Shown piece after piece: positions 1 through 8,274 of a stretch of DNA of 64,000 nucleotides. Origin of the DNA: Actinomycetota bacterium (GTDB lineage Bacteria; Actinomycetota; Actinomycetes; Mycobacteriales; Micromonosporaceae); the NCBI GenBank assembly GCA_005885555.1, contig VAWN01000041.1:67152-131151 (forward strand), in the 5' to 3' direction. The translations under genes and the position numbers were made by a program. The notes beneath the pieces are model-generated. The model did no database searches. It was not told the DNA's origin and saw only the letters and a program-made list of their open reading frames with translations. The first letter of the stretch is position 1. Every line of letters starts with the position of its first letter.

Positions 1-573
1 GTCGAGCGTGTTCACCGCCCGGTACCCGACGAGTCCGGGAACGCCGGCCAGCGCGCCCCAGACGAGCGGAGCCACCTCGGCGTCGGAGCTGTTCTCGGCA
101 ACGGACTCGACCGTCGCGCGGGCCAGCTCCGATTCGTCCAATGTGGACGGATCGCGGCCGCACAGGTGCGGCAGGCGGCGCCGGGCGGCGGGCAGGTCGC
201 CGTCGGCGAGCGAATCGGCGACCAGTCCCGCCTCGCGGCGCAGCGTCGTGCCGCCCAGTACCGCCCAGGTGGTGACGGCCATGAGGCCGGCCCGCAACCA
301 TGGGCGGCGCCGGGTGGCGAGGGTCGCGGCGACGGCCAGGGTCACCGGCGCGCCGACGGCGACCGCGACGTACCCGGCGCCCGCGGCCCGGTTCGGCGCG
401 TACAGCCGCCGCTCGACCACGCCGGCCAGCCGGCCGAAGCCGGCGACCGGATGCAGCCGGCGCGGATCACCCAGGGCCGCGTCGAGCAGTGCACCGGCGA
501 CGAGACCACCCGCCTCGGCGGCCGCCAGGGTGATCGCCTTCCGGCGCTGGCGCGGATCTCCGCTGACCGCCAT
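1..573 (-). CDS. cobD: Adenosylcobinamide-phosphate synthase CobD/CbiB, C-terminus cut by window edge
   Basis: Reading the minus strand from an ATG at 573 gives an open frame of 191 codons running off the left edge. The protein is an integral membrane enzyme of cobalamin synthesis that joins the aminopropanol arm to cobyric acid. Near the N-terminus is GDPRRLHPVAGFGRLAG, the family's opening motif. Further on come LCGRDPSTLDESELARATVE and SVAENSSDAEVAPLVWGALA, then GVPGLVGYRAVNTLD, which is where CobD proteins normally continue into DAMVGH. Two hydrophobic segments lie around residues 50-90. The full family length is about 310 residues, so roughly the last third is missing because of the window edge, not damage. 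No B12 riboswitch is visible in the part shown. Confidence 0.9.
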   Translation of the reverse strand, partial: MAVSGDPRQRRKAITLAAAEAGGLVAGALLDAALGDPRRLHPVAGFGRLAGVVERRLYAPNRAAGAGYVAVAVGAPVTLAVAATLATRRRPWLRAGLMAVTTWAVLGGTTLRREAGLVADSLADGDLPAARRRLPHLCGRDPSTLDESELARATVESVAENSSDAEVAPLVWGALAGVPGLVGYRAVNTLD

Positions 574-628
574 CCGTGACCCTCGCAATCTCCTCGACCG
601 CACCGGTGCGTCGCCGTACTGCCGAAGC

Positions 629-1027
629 CTAACCATCCGGCTCGGCTTCCCGGCGCAGCTGGTGGATCCGTTGGTGGGACAGTTGCAGCAGGACCCCCAG
701 GTCGCGCTGGGACAGGTCGGTGGCCAGCGTCAGCGCCTGCGCGGTGAGCTCCCTCGCCTGCTCCTCGGCCAGCTGCGCGGCCCGCCGGCTCGCCCGTACC
801 CCACCGACGAGCCGGTCGAGCACGGGGTCACCGGTGCGGAACTGGTAGTCCACCCAACCCGGGCCGAGCATCTCCCGGATCCGCCGGTCCAGCGCGTGCA
901 GCGTGCGGGCCCGCCGCTGGGCGCGCAGATCCGGGATGTCCGCGCGCCAGACGGCGCCCACCCGGGTGACGAGTACCCGAGGGCTGGCCCGCTCCGCCGC
1001 ACCCGGGCTAGACACCGGCCGGGGCAA
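629..1027 (-). CDS. Small predicted DNA-binding protein, HTH at C-terminus
   Basis: A 132-residue protein encoded just after ssb and overlapping its end by 20 bp if the first ATG is used; a later GTG start (VLVTRVGAVW) would remove the overlap and is equally possible. The middle contains an amphipathic helix-rich stretch with RASRRAAQLAEEQARELTAQ. The C-terminus, DLSQRDLGVLLQLSHQRIHQ, reads like a helix-turn-helix, resembling small actinobacterial HicB-like or sigma-region-4-like proteins that end in DLG.LLG.SHQRV. I cannot assign a target. Position between ssb and cobD suggests a housekeeping rather than mobile context. Confidence 0.6.
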   Translation of the reverse strand: MPRPVSSPGAAERASPRVLVTRVGAVWRADIPDLRAQRRARTLHALDRRIREMLGPGWVDYQFRTGDPVLDRLVGGVRASRRAAQLAEEQARELTAQALTLATDLSQRDLGVLLQLSHQRIHQLRREAEPDG

Positions 1028-1580
1028 GCGGTTCCTCGTCGGCCGGGCGGGGCGCGATCGGCGAGGTGTCGTAGACCGCCGAGTCGAACTCGTCGAACAG
1101 CTCGCGGTCCGGCGGCAGGTCCTCGGGGCGGCCCGGGTCGTCGACCGGCTCGGTCAGCTCGCCGCCGGCCGCCACCGCACCGGCCGGGTCATTGATCATG
1201 TCGGTCGAGCCGACCGCCTTGCGCCGGGCGAACTTGTCGACCCCCTTGGCGAGGTCGTGCCCGATCGAGATGGCGTCCAGCTCGTAGGAGGTGCGCCGGG
1301 TGCCCTGGTCGTCGGTCCAGTCGCGGCTGTAGAGCCGGCCGTGCACGACGACGGGATCGCCGAGCTGGACCGACACCGAGACGTTCTCGCCCAGGCGCCG
1401 CCAGCACACCACCCGTACCCGCAGCGAGGCGCCGTCGACCCACACGCCGCGCTCCTTGTCGAAGCGGCGAGACGTCGAGGCCACCTTGAACGTCACCACG
1501 AATGTGCCGGTAATGGTGGTACGACGCCATTCCGGCGCGGTCAGCACGTTGCCGACCACGGTGACCGGTGTGTCGAACAT
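1008..1580 (-). CDS. ssb: Single-stranded DNA-binding protein
   Basis: A 190-residue OB-fold protein that coats single-stranded DNA. The start at 1580 (MFDTPVTVVGNVLTAPEWRR) was chosen because the OB fold begins there and a GAGGGAGAG ribosome-binding site lies just upstream; the longer frame from 1703 adds 41 low-complexity residues unlike any SSB. The fold is seen in GNVLTAPEWRR, VVTFKVASTSRRFD, SLRVRVVCWRRLGENV and DPVVVHGRLYSRDW. The C-terminus is long, acidic and proline-rich and ends LAPAGV, without the DDDIPF tip used by classical SSB to recruit partners. This is therefore more like the short paralogous SSBs of actinomycetes than the main replication SSB. Confidence 0.85.
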   Translation of the reverse strand: MFDTPVTVVGNVLTAPEWRRTTITGTFVVTFKVASTSRRFDKERGVWVDGASLRVRVVCWRRLGENVSVSVQLGDPVVVHGRLYSRDWTDDQGTRRTSYELDAISIGHDLAKGVDKFARRKAVGSTDMINDPAGAVAAGGELTEPVDDPGRPEDLPPDRELFDEFDSAVYDTSPIAPRPADEEPLAPAGV

Positions 1581-1729
1581 CAGCTCTCCCTCAGCTCCGG
1601 ACCCGGCCGGTGCCGGGACTCGATCCGCATACGGTGGCGGTCCGCGCCGCGCCGCGCGACCACACGACCCGGATCTGTGGATGACGAGGGCGCCTGTGGA
1701 CAACTAAACGATCATGCCGAAGATGTGTT

Positions 1730-2669
1730 ATGGAATCAGGTACCGTCCAGGTCGTGGAGACGGATTTTCTCGGCAGCACCTACCTTCGCCGTACCCTCGA
1801 CCTCGGCTCGGACGACGAGGGCCCGGTGGTCGCGACGCTCATCAGCCACCCACCGGCCCGGCCGACCGGTCGTGCCGTGCTCTACATCCACGGTTACGTC
1901 GACTACTTCTTCCAGTCCCACATCGCCGAGTTCTTCCTCGACCGCGGGTTCCACTTCTACGCGCTCGACCTGCGCAAGCACGGGCGCAGCATCCTGCCGC
2001 ACCAGACGCCGAACTTCGTGCGCGACGTCCGCGAGTACTTCCCCGAACTGGACGAGGCGGTGCGGGTCATCCGCGAGGAGGACGGCCACCGGCATCTGCT
2101 CATCGACGCGCACTCGACCGGCGGGCTGATCGCCGCACTGTGGGCGCACCAGCACCGGGACCGGGAACTGGTCGACGCGCTGTTCCTCAACAGCCCGTTC
2201 TTCGAGTTCAACGTGCCGTGGTGGACGAAGCAGACGGTGGGCGCGCTCAGCGCGGTGGTGTCACGGTTCCGGCCATATGCGGCGGTACCCCGTGGGCTGC
2301 ATCCCGTGTACGGCCACAGCATCCACGCCGACCACCACGGCGAGTGGGACTTCGACCTGGCGTGGAAACCGATCGGCGCACACCGAACTGCAGGCGGGGC
2401 TGGACATCCCGGTACCGGTACTCGTCGCGTGCTCGACCGCCACCTACCGGAAAGCGACCTGGAGCGAGGCGGCGATGACGGCCGACGCGGTACTCGACGT
2501 GGGGCACATCGCCGGGTACGCCAGCCGGCTCGGCCGGCACGTCACCATCGTGCGCATCGAGGGCGGCATGCACGACCTCACGCTGTCGTCGGCACCGGTA
2601 CGCGCGCGGGTGTTCGACGAACTCGACCGCTGGATGCGTGCCTACGTACCGGCGACGAGCCCGGACTAG
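1730..2669 (+). pseudogene. Alpha/beta hydrolase (serine aminopeptidase/lysophospholipase-like), frameshifted
   Basis: The first frame gives an alpha/beta hydrolase N-terminus: AVLYIHGYVDYFFQ (oxyanion-side HG), then FYALDLRKHGRS and the nucleophile elbow HLLIDAHSTGGLIAAL, with Ser in AHSTGG where GHSxGG is usual. After WKPIG near 2374 the homology continues in another frame, from AHTELQAGLDIPVPVLVACS through HVTIVRIEGGMHDLTLSSAP, which carries the expected catalytic His in GGMHDL, to a stop at 2669. One extra G, or two missing bases, around 2371-2382 explains the break. Both halves look well conserved, so a recent mutation or a sequencing error is more likely than old decay. An intact protein would be about 312 residues. 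Confidence 0.75.
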
Positions 2670-2914
2670 CGTCCCCCGAGCGGGTACCCCGATGACGACG
2701 TCGCCGGGATCCGAGCGCGGCAGGTCCGCCCAGGTGATCAGGCGCCGCCCGTCGAACGGCGGACCGCACATCGAGGAACTTAGTTGTTCAAGCGGAAGAC
2801 GAAAAGTCCTCCGTTCATCGCTGTGACTAGTACCGGCGGCACATCTCCGACTGGCCGACAATCGTCTAGGGTCAGTACACATCCGGGCGGTAACCTTCTG
2901 ATCAACCGGGTACC

Positions 2915-2987
2915 GCGCTCGTAGCTCAGTGGATAGAGCAGAGGACTTCTAATCCTAAGGTCGCAGGTTCGAATCCTGCCGGGCGCA
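2915..2987 (+). tRNA. tRNA-Arg (anticodon TCT)
   Basis: A complete cloverleaf reads on the plus strand. The acceptor stem pairs gcgctcg (2915-2921) with cgggcgc (2980-2986), with discriminator A at 2987. The D arm has tagctcagtggatagagca. The anticodon TCT is at 2948-2950 in loop CTTCTAA with stem gagga/tccta (one mismatch at the base). The T arm is gcaggttcgaatcctgc. The CCA end is not encoded; the genome reads CCC. It decodes the rare AGA codon. It sits just upstream of the Trypco1/CHAT genes, but no integrase or duplicated 3' end was seen. Confidence 0.96.
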
Positions 2988-3184
2988 CCCAGCTAGACAT
3001 CTCCCCCATAGAGCCGCCGCACGAGATTTCGGAATGGCTCATCCGTTGTCGACCGGGCTCGCTGGCTGAGTACACACGGCGTGCTCGTGAGGTGGAGAGC
3101 GCCGTCGGTCGGTCGGGTGGTTTGTGGTCGGCCGGTCGGCTTTGAGGCTGTTGTCGACAGGGCCGCTGTGGAAGCGTTCCAGCT

Positions 3185-3520
3185 ATGAGTGGTCGGGTCA
3201 TCCCGGTGCGTGTCGGCAACGTGGAGTTGCTCGTGGAGACGGTGGCAGTGGCCGGCTCGGAGCCCACGTCAGCATTGGACAAGGCGGGACGTCGGGTGGT
3301 GGACGCCTTTGACCGTGCCGAGGCGGCGATCGTGGAAGTCGCCTCGTCGGTGGCGGGGACGGTCGCGGAGTTGGCGAAGCGGGCGGCCCGACCGGATCAG
3401 GTGGTTGTGGAGTTCGGGTTGAAGTTCTCCCTCCAGGGCGATGTTGTCGTGGCGTCGGCGTCCGGGGAGGCGTCGTTGACGGTGACGGTCACCTATGACG
3501 TGTCCCGGGCCCAGCCGTGA
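3185..3520 (+). CDS. Trypco1 (trypsin-co-occurring domain 1, CU044_2847-like) protein
   Basis: A 111-residue protein with the layout of the trypsin-co-occurring domain 1 family: an N-terminal beta strand unit (VIPVRVGNVELLVETVAVAG), a helical middle (DAFDRAEAAIVEVASSVAGT) and a C-terminal beta unit (VVVEFGLKFSLQGDVVVASA) ending in TVTVTYD. The family is known from computational work as a partner of trypsin-like proteases in prokaryotic conflict systems; its biochemical role is not established. Its stop overlaps the GTG start of the next gene in GTGA (3517-3520), so the two are translationally coupled and almost certainly work together. Likely cytoplasmic; no signal peptide. Confidence 0.82.
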   Translation: MSGRVIPVRVGNVELLVETVAVAGSEPTSALDKAGRRVVDAFDRAEAAIVEVASSVAGTVAELAKRAARPDQVVVEFGLKFSLQGDVVVASASGEASLTVTVTYDVSRAQP

Positions 3521-6500
3521 CCGCTGAGCGCGCCGATCCCAGGGTGCCCCGTTTCCTCGGTCGGGTGCTGACCGCCGACGGCGTGCCGGTGGGGACGTGC
3601 TTCCAGGTGGCGCCCCGGGTGCTGGTGACGGCGTGGCATGTGCTCGAGGACCTGGACGCGGGTCGGGAAGGCTGCCGGGTCGACGTGGACGCTCTGGCCG
3701 GTGGGCTGCCGGTGCGGTCGTCGAAGGTGGTGCGGGTCGACGCGCTGCACGATGTGGCGGTACTGGTCCGCGACGAGCCGTTGGGCGACTCGGCGGTACA
3801 CCTGGTCGCGACGGACAGCGTGCAGCGGTTGGCCCGGGTACGGGTGACCGGCGTACCGCGGGTTGACGACCCGGGTCACGTATACCGGTTCCTCGACGCG
3901 TCGGGGGTGTGGCAGGGCGGCACGATGCGCGATGAGGCGGTGGCGTTGGGCCGGTTGTCATCGTCGGCGGTGGTACCCGGGATGAGCGGCGCGCCGGTAC
4001 TGCGGGACGCTGACGACGCGGTGGCAGGGGTCGTGTCCGCCCGGTACAACAGCCTGGACGGGTGGCTGCGCGACTCGGTGTGGGTGGCGCGGGTCGAGGA
4101 TCTGCTGCCGCTGCTGGACGGGTTGGCGGCCCCGGTCGTGCGGCATCTGTGGCTGGATCGGGCCGGCGCGGAGGTCACCCTCGTCGTCGAGGACAGCCGC
4201 GTGGTGCTGCGCGCGAGCGGGGTCGAGGTCGCCCAGCCACACGCCGGGGTGTCCGCGGCGCTGGTTGCACAGGTCGACCGGTTACGGCAGACCCGGGCTC
4301 ACCTGATGACCGTGCTCCGGGGCGCGCCGGGCGACGCGACGACGCGACCCCGCCTGGCCGGCGTGGTGGGTGGTCTGCTGGCGCAGTCGTTCCTGCCCGC
4401 GTCGGTGGGTGACCGGTTGGCGGAACTGGTCGGGCAGGCGACGGCCAGGCACCTACCGGTCCGGTTGGGTGTGCGGGTGGCCGGCGGGTGGGCCCGCCTG
4501 CCCTGGGAGACGTTGGAGTTGCCGGGGACCGGCCGGCCGGCGGCGTTGCATGAGCTGGTCCGGGTGTACCGGCAGGTCGACACGGCGGCCGTGGACCTGA
4601 TGCCGGGGCCGCTGCGGATCCTGGTGGCCATCGCCTCGCCGCTGTCGGGCGGCAGCGGGGTACTGGACTACGAACGCGAACTGCGCAACGTCCTGGCCGC
4701 GGTGCGCAGTGCCCGGGTCAGCCAGGCACAGGTACGCATCGTGCACTTCGCCACCACAGCAGCCATCCACGCGGCACTGGAGCAGGCGCCGGTACACGTG
4801 TTGCACCTGTCCGGTCACGGCAGCCCGGGGCGGCTGGAACTGGAGGACGACGACGGCGTCGCCCGGCCGGTGTCGGCCGAGACCTTCGTCATGGAGGCGA
4901 TCCCGCCCGGGCGGATGCCTCCGGTGGTGGCACTGGCCGCCTGCCACACCGACGTGTCCACCGCGGCCGGCGACCCGTCTTTCGCCGCCGGCCTGGTGGC
5001 CCGAGGTGCCCGGGTGGTGATCGCGACCGAGACCGCGATCACGGACGTGTACGCCACCCGGGTGTTCGCCCGGGTCTACGGGCACGTCGCCGCCACCCCG
5101 CACGCGGATGTGGTCGCAGCGGTGGCGGCGGCCCGGGTGGCGGTGCAGCGTGAACTGCAGGACTCGCACGACGAACGCGAGCACGAGTTGGCGGAGCTGG
5201 ATGAGTGGTCGGTACTGACCGTGCTGTCCGCCACCGGCGAGGTACCGCTGATCGATCCGGACCTTCCACCGCTCGATGCTGCCACCGTTGAGGTGAGCAG
5301 GGGTGTGCTGCGCCGCGACGTCGGTGAGGTTGTCGGGCGCCGCCGCGAGCAGCGCCGCTGGCCGATGGAACTGCTCGCAGCCGGTACGGCGGGAATCGTC
5401 ATCCACGGCATCGGCGGGGTCGGCAAGACCACTCTCGCCGACGAGGTGTCGGCGAGAGCATTGGAACGCGACCCCGAGCGACTCGTCGTGACCGCGGTCG
5501 GCCAGATCAGCGGGGCTCAGTTGCTCGACACCGTCACCGCGGACCTGGCAATGCAGTCCGCCCAGACCCGATGGCGCAACGACCCACGGATCGGGCCGGC
5601 GCTGGCCCACGCCCGCGACGGGTCATTGCCGTGGGCCGAGCGGGTCGCCGCGCTGTGCCGGTACGTCTTTGCGGCGTTGCCCGTGCTGCTGGTACTGGAC
5701 AACTTCGAAGACAACCTCACCGACACCGCGACCGGCCCGCGGCAGGTTGCTGACGAGACGCTCGCCGGCGTTCTCGCCGCGCTGTGCACCGCACCCGGGC
5801 AGTGCCGGCTGCTCATCACGAGCCGGTACCGTTTCACCCTCCCCAACGCGGCGCACCGGGTGCTGTCGTTCAAACAGCTCGGGCCGCTGACCCTGGCGGA
5901 GACGCTCAAACTGGCCTGGGCGCTGCCGCAGCTCGACCGGCTGACCGACGGCGAACTGGAACAGGTGTGGCGCTCCGTCGGACAGCCTGGGCATCCGGCT
6001 GTCGGACGTGGGACGCCCGGAGGAGGCACTGGCCGCCACCGAGGAGGCCGTCACGATCCGCCGGCGGCTGGCCCAGGCCAACCCCGCAGCGTTCGAACCC
6101 GACCTGGCAACCGCACTGAACAACCTGTCCGTCGACCTGTCGAGCCTGGGACGCATGGAGGAGGCGCTGGCCGCCACCGAGGAGGCCGTCGGCATGTACC
6201 GGCGGCTGGCCCAGGCCGACCCCGACAGGTTCGACTCCGACCTGGCGATGGCACTGAACGACCTGAGCATCCGGCTGTCGCACCTGGGACGGATCGAGGA
6301 GGCACTGGCCGCCACCGAGGAGGCCGTCGCACTGTACCGGCGGCTGGCCCGAACCAACACCGACGCGTTCGAACGCAACCTGGCGACCGCACTGAACAAC
6401 CTCAGTTTCTTGTTGTCGGACCTGGGGCGGGCGGAGGAGGCGCTGGCCGCCGCCGAGGAGGCCGTCGGGGTGTACCGGCGGCTGGCCCAGACCAACCCCG

Positions 6501-6625
6501 GCTGGCACGAACCCGACCTCGCCGGGATGCTGAACACGCTCGCGGACCTGCTGGCGAACGCCAACCGCGCCGAGGAAGCCGAAGCCGCCAGGCAGGAAGC
6601 TGCGACCCTGCTGGATCCAAGCTAA
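3517..6625 (+). CDS. Trypsin-CHAT-NB-ARC(STAND)-TPR conflict protein, frame broken before the TPRs
   Basis: A large fusion. Residues 1-200 are a trypsin-like protease with His41 (VTAWHVLE), Asp79 (HDVAVLV) and Ser157 (GMSGAPVL). Around 310-580 is a CHAT caspase-like protease with His434 (LHLSGHGSPG) and Cys476 (ALAACHTDVS). Around 600-815 is a STAND NTPase with Walker A HGIGGVGKTTLA (Lys637), Walker B LLVLDNFED and sensor LLITSRYRF. Four TPRs of 42 residues (EEALAATEEAV core) follow, but in a different frame, 5984-6625. The break is near 5975-5990, right after VWRSVG, where NB-ARC proteins normally read GGHPRALE. The winged-helix region seems deleted. Without frame change the ORF would run to 6834 as low-complexity nonsense. 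Probable role: TPRs sense a trigger, the NTPase switches, and two proteases cleave cell proteins. Coupled to the Trypco1 gene. Confidence 0.8.
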
Positions 6626-7050
6626 GCCGGACCGCGTGTCATTTCGGCGTCATGGGGCGCTACCGCTGCACCGTCACAGCGCCGAACGGCACCCTCGGAC
6701 GTCGTCAGCACACCGCGCCGGCATCGCGCCAGCCGGCGGCCACCCTCGGATTCCTCGGGCGGGGTGAGGCATCCATCCATCGCCCGCCGTGTCGCCCGCG
6801 CCACGAATCGTCGTCACCGGTCCCGTGGCTTTAGTGGCTTCTGAGACGGAGAGAGTTTCATGAGTCACCGAACCGGCGACCGTCCTCGGGTGTTCGGTCG
6901 AAAGTTGTCGCCAACTCGACGGCGATACCGGGGCGTTTCGCGAGGTCATTAGCTGCCGAGTAGCTAGCTGAGCGCAGCCTTGGGCGGATAGTATCCCCGA
7001 TCATTCGCGTTGCCGCTATGGGGCTTGTCCGGTATTGGGGTGTTTCTTAA
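6626..7050 (+). other. 425-bp intergenic region with one possible 30-codon ORF
   Basis: No long gene on either strand. An ORF at 6860-6952 starts with ATG behind GGAGAGAG (6848-6855) and encodes a 30-residue, arginine-rich peptide beginning MSHRTGDRPRVFGRKL and ending YRGVSRGH. Spacing to the start is 4 bases. It could be a leader peptide, a small cationic protein or chance. Composition here is less GC-rich than the flanks, as expected for a promoter region serving the flavoprotein gene at 7051. Confidence 0.4.
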
Positions 7051-8274
7051 GTGACGCAGGTTGCCATCGTCGGGGCAGGACCGTACGGGCTTTCGATCGC
7101 GGCGCATCTGCGCTCGCTCGGTATCTCCTACCGCATCTTCGGCACACCGCTGGACACCTGGCGACGGCACATGCCCGCGGGAATGGCGTTGAAATCCGAC
7201 GGGTTCGCTTCCAACCTCAGCGACCCGGACGGCAAGGGAACGCTGGCGAACTACTGCGCCGAACGCGGAATTCCTTACCACGCGACCAATCTCGCCGTGA
7301 GCCTCGATACCTTCTGCGAGTACGCGCTGGACTTCCAACAGCGATTCGTACCCGACCTCGAAGACCGTCAGGTCGTATCTGTCGACAAGGTCGGCGACCG
7401 CTTCTCATTGGCACTCGACGACGGCGAGACACTGCGCGCGGATTACGTGATCGGCGCAATGGGCATTACGCACTTCGCACAGGTACCCGAGCAACTCGCA
7501 CATCTGCCGGAAGAACTGGCGTCGCACAGTTCCGCGCACCATGACCTGTCGAAATTCGCCGGCCGCGAGGTAACCGTGATCGGTGCCGGCGCGTCGGCGG
7601 TGGATGTCGCGACGCTGCTGTCCGAGGCCGGCGCGAAGACCACTCTGGTGACGCGGCGCGACAGCCTGCGCTTCGCCTCGCCGCCGTCGCCGGGCACGCG
7701 CAGCGCATGGCAGCGCATCAAGCATCCGTCCACCGGTCTCGGGCCGGGATGGCGGTCGTGGTTCTGCCAGAACACGCCGTACCTGTTCCGGTTCCTGCCG
7801 GGCAACGCGCGCCTGCTGATCATCCGCCGGCACCTCGGCCCGTTCTCGGCGGGGACGATGAAGTCCCGCTTCGAAGCCGGCGTGACGGTGACACCGCAGG
7901 CGAACATCGAGAAGGCCGCCGAGGAGAACGGCCGGGTGCGGCTGGTACTGCTCGGCCGCGACGGGACCCGCACGGAGGTGCTGACCGACCACGTCATCGC
8001 GGCGACCGGGTACTCCCCTGACGTGTCGCGGCTGCGCTTCCTGAGCGAGAGCCTGCGCCGGTCGATCCGCACCCACGGCCGCATGCCGATGGTGAACGGC
8101 GGCTTCGAGTCCTCGGTCCCCGGGCTGTACTTCGTCGGACCCCCGGCGGTGGACAGCTTCGGTCCGCTGATGCGCTTCATGGTCGGCGCGGAGTACGTGG
8201 CGCCACTGGTCGCGCGTCGGCTGGCGCGCCGGGCCCGCCGCACCGCGGCCGTCCGCAGCGTGGCCACCGCATGA
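7051..8274 (+). CDS. FAD/NAD(P)-binding oxidoreductase (flavin monooxygenase-like)
   Basis: A 407-residue soluble flavoprotein. The N-terminal dinucleotide fold is VAIVGAGPYGLSIAAHLRSL (FAD), and a second Rossmann motif is EVTVIGAGASAVDVATLLSE (NAD(P)H). ITATGY-type signature appears as VIAATGYSPDV, and PGLYFVGPPA closes the FAD site. The order resembles lysine/ornithine N-hydroxylases and Baeyer-Villiger-like monooxygenases, so it may oxidise an amine or carbonyl in a small molecule. GTG start at 7051. The stop overlaps the ATG of the thioesterase/ATP-grasp gene by 4 bp (8271-8274), so the two proteins likely act in one pathway. The substrate is unknown. Confidence 0.8.
   Translation: MTQVAIVGAGPYGLSIAAHLRSLGISYRIFGTPLDTWRRHMPAGMALKSDGFASNLSDPDGKGTLANYCAERGIPYHATNLAVSLDTFCEYALDFQQRFVPDLEDRQVVSVDKVGDRFSLALDDGETLRADYVIGAMGITHFAQVPEQLAHLPEELASHSSAHHDLSKFAGREVTVIGAGASAVDVATLLSEAGAKTTLVTRRDSLRFASPPSPGTRSAWQRIKHPSTGLGPGWRSWFCQNTPYLFRFLPGNARLLIIRRHLGPFSAGTMKSRFEAGVTVTPQANIEKAAEENGRVRLVLLGRDGTRTEVLTDHVIAATGYSPDVSRLRFLSESLRRSIRTHGRMPMVNGGFESSVPGLYFVGPPAVDSFGPLMRFMVGAEYVAPLVARRLARRARRTAAVRSVATA

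Noticed and set aside
8..1195. 395-codon plus-strand frame over cobD, the small DNA-binding gene and ssb
   Set aside because: Shadow of three minus-strand genes; arginine/proline/alanine-rich without motifs.
2247..2882. Minus-strand frame starting near 2882 with a plausible-looking stretch LITWADLPRSDPGDVVIGVP
   Set aside because: Overlaps the hydrolase in antisense and soon becomes low-complexity; too short a match to support a gene or remnant.
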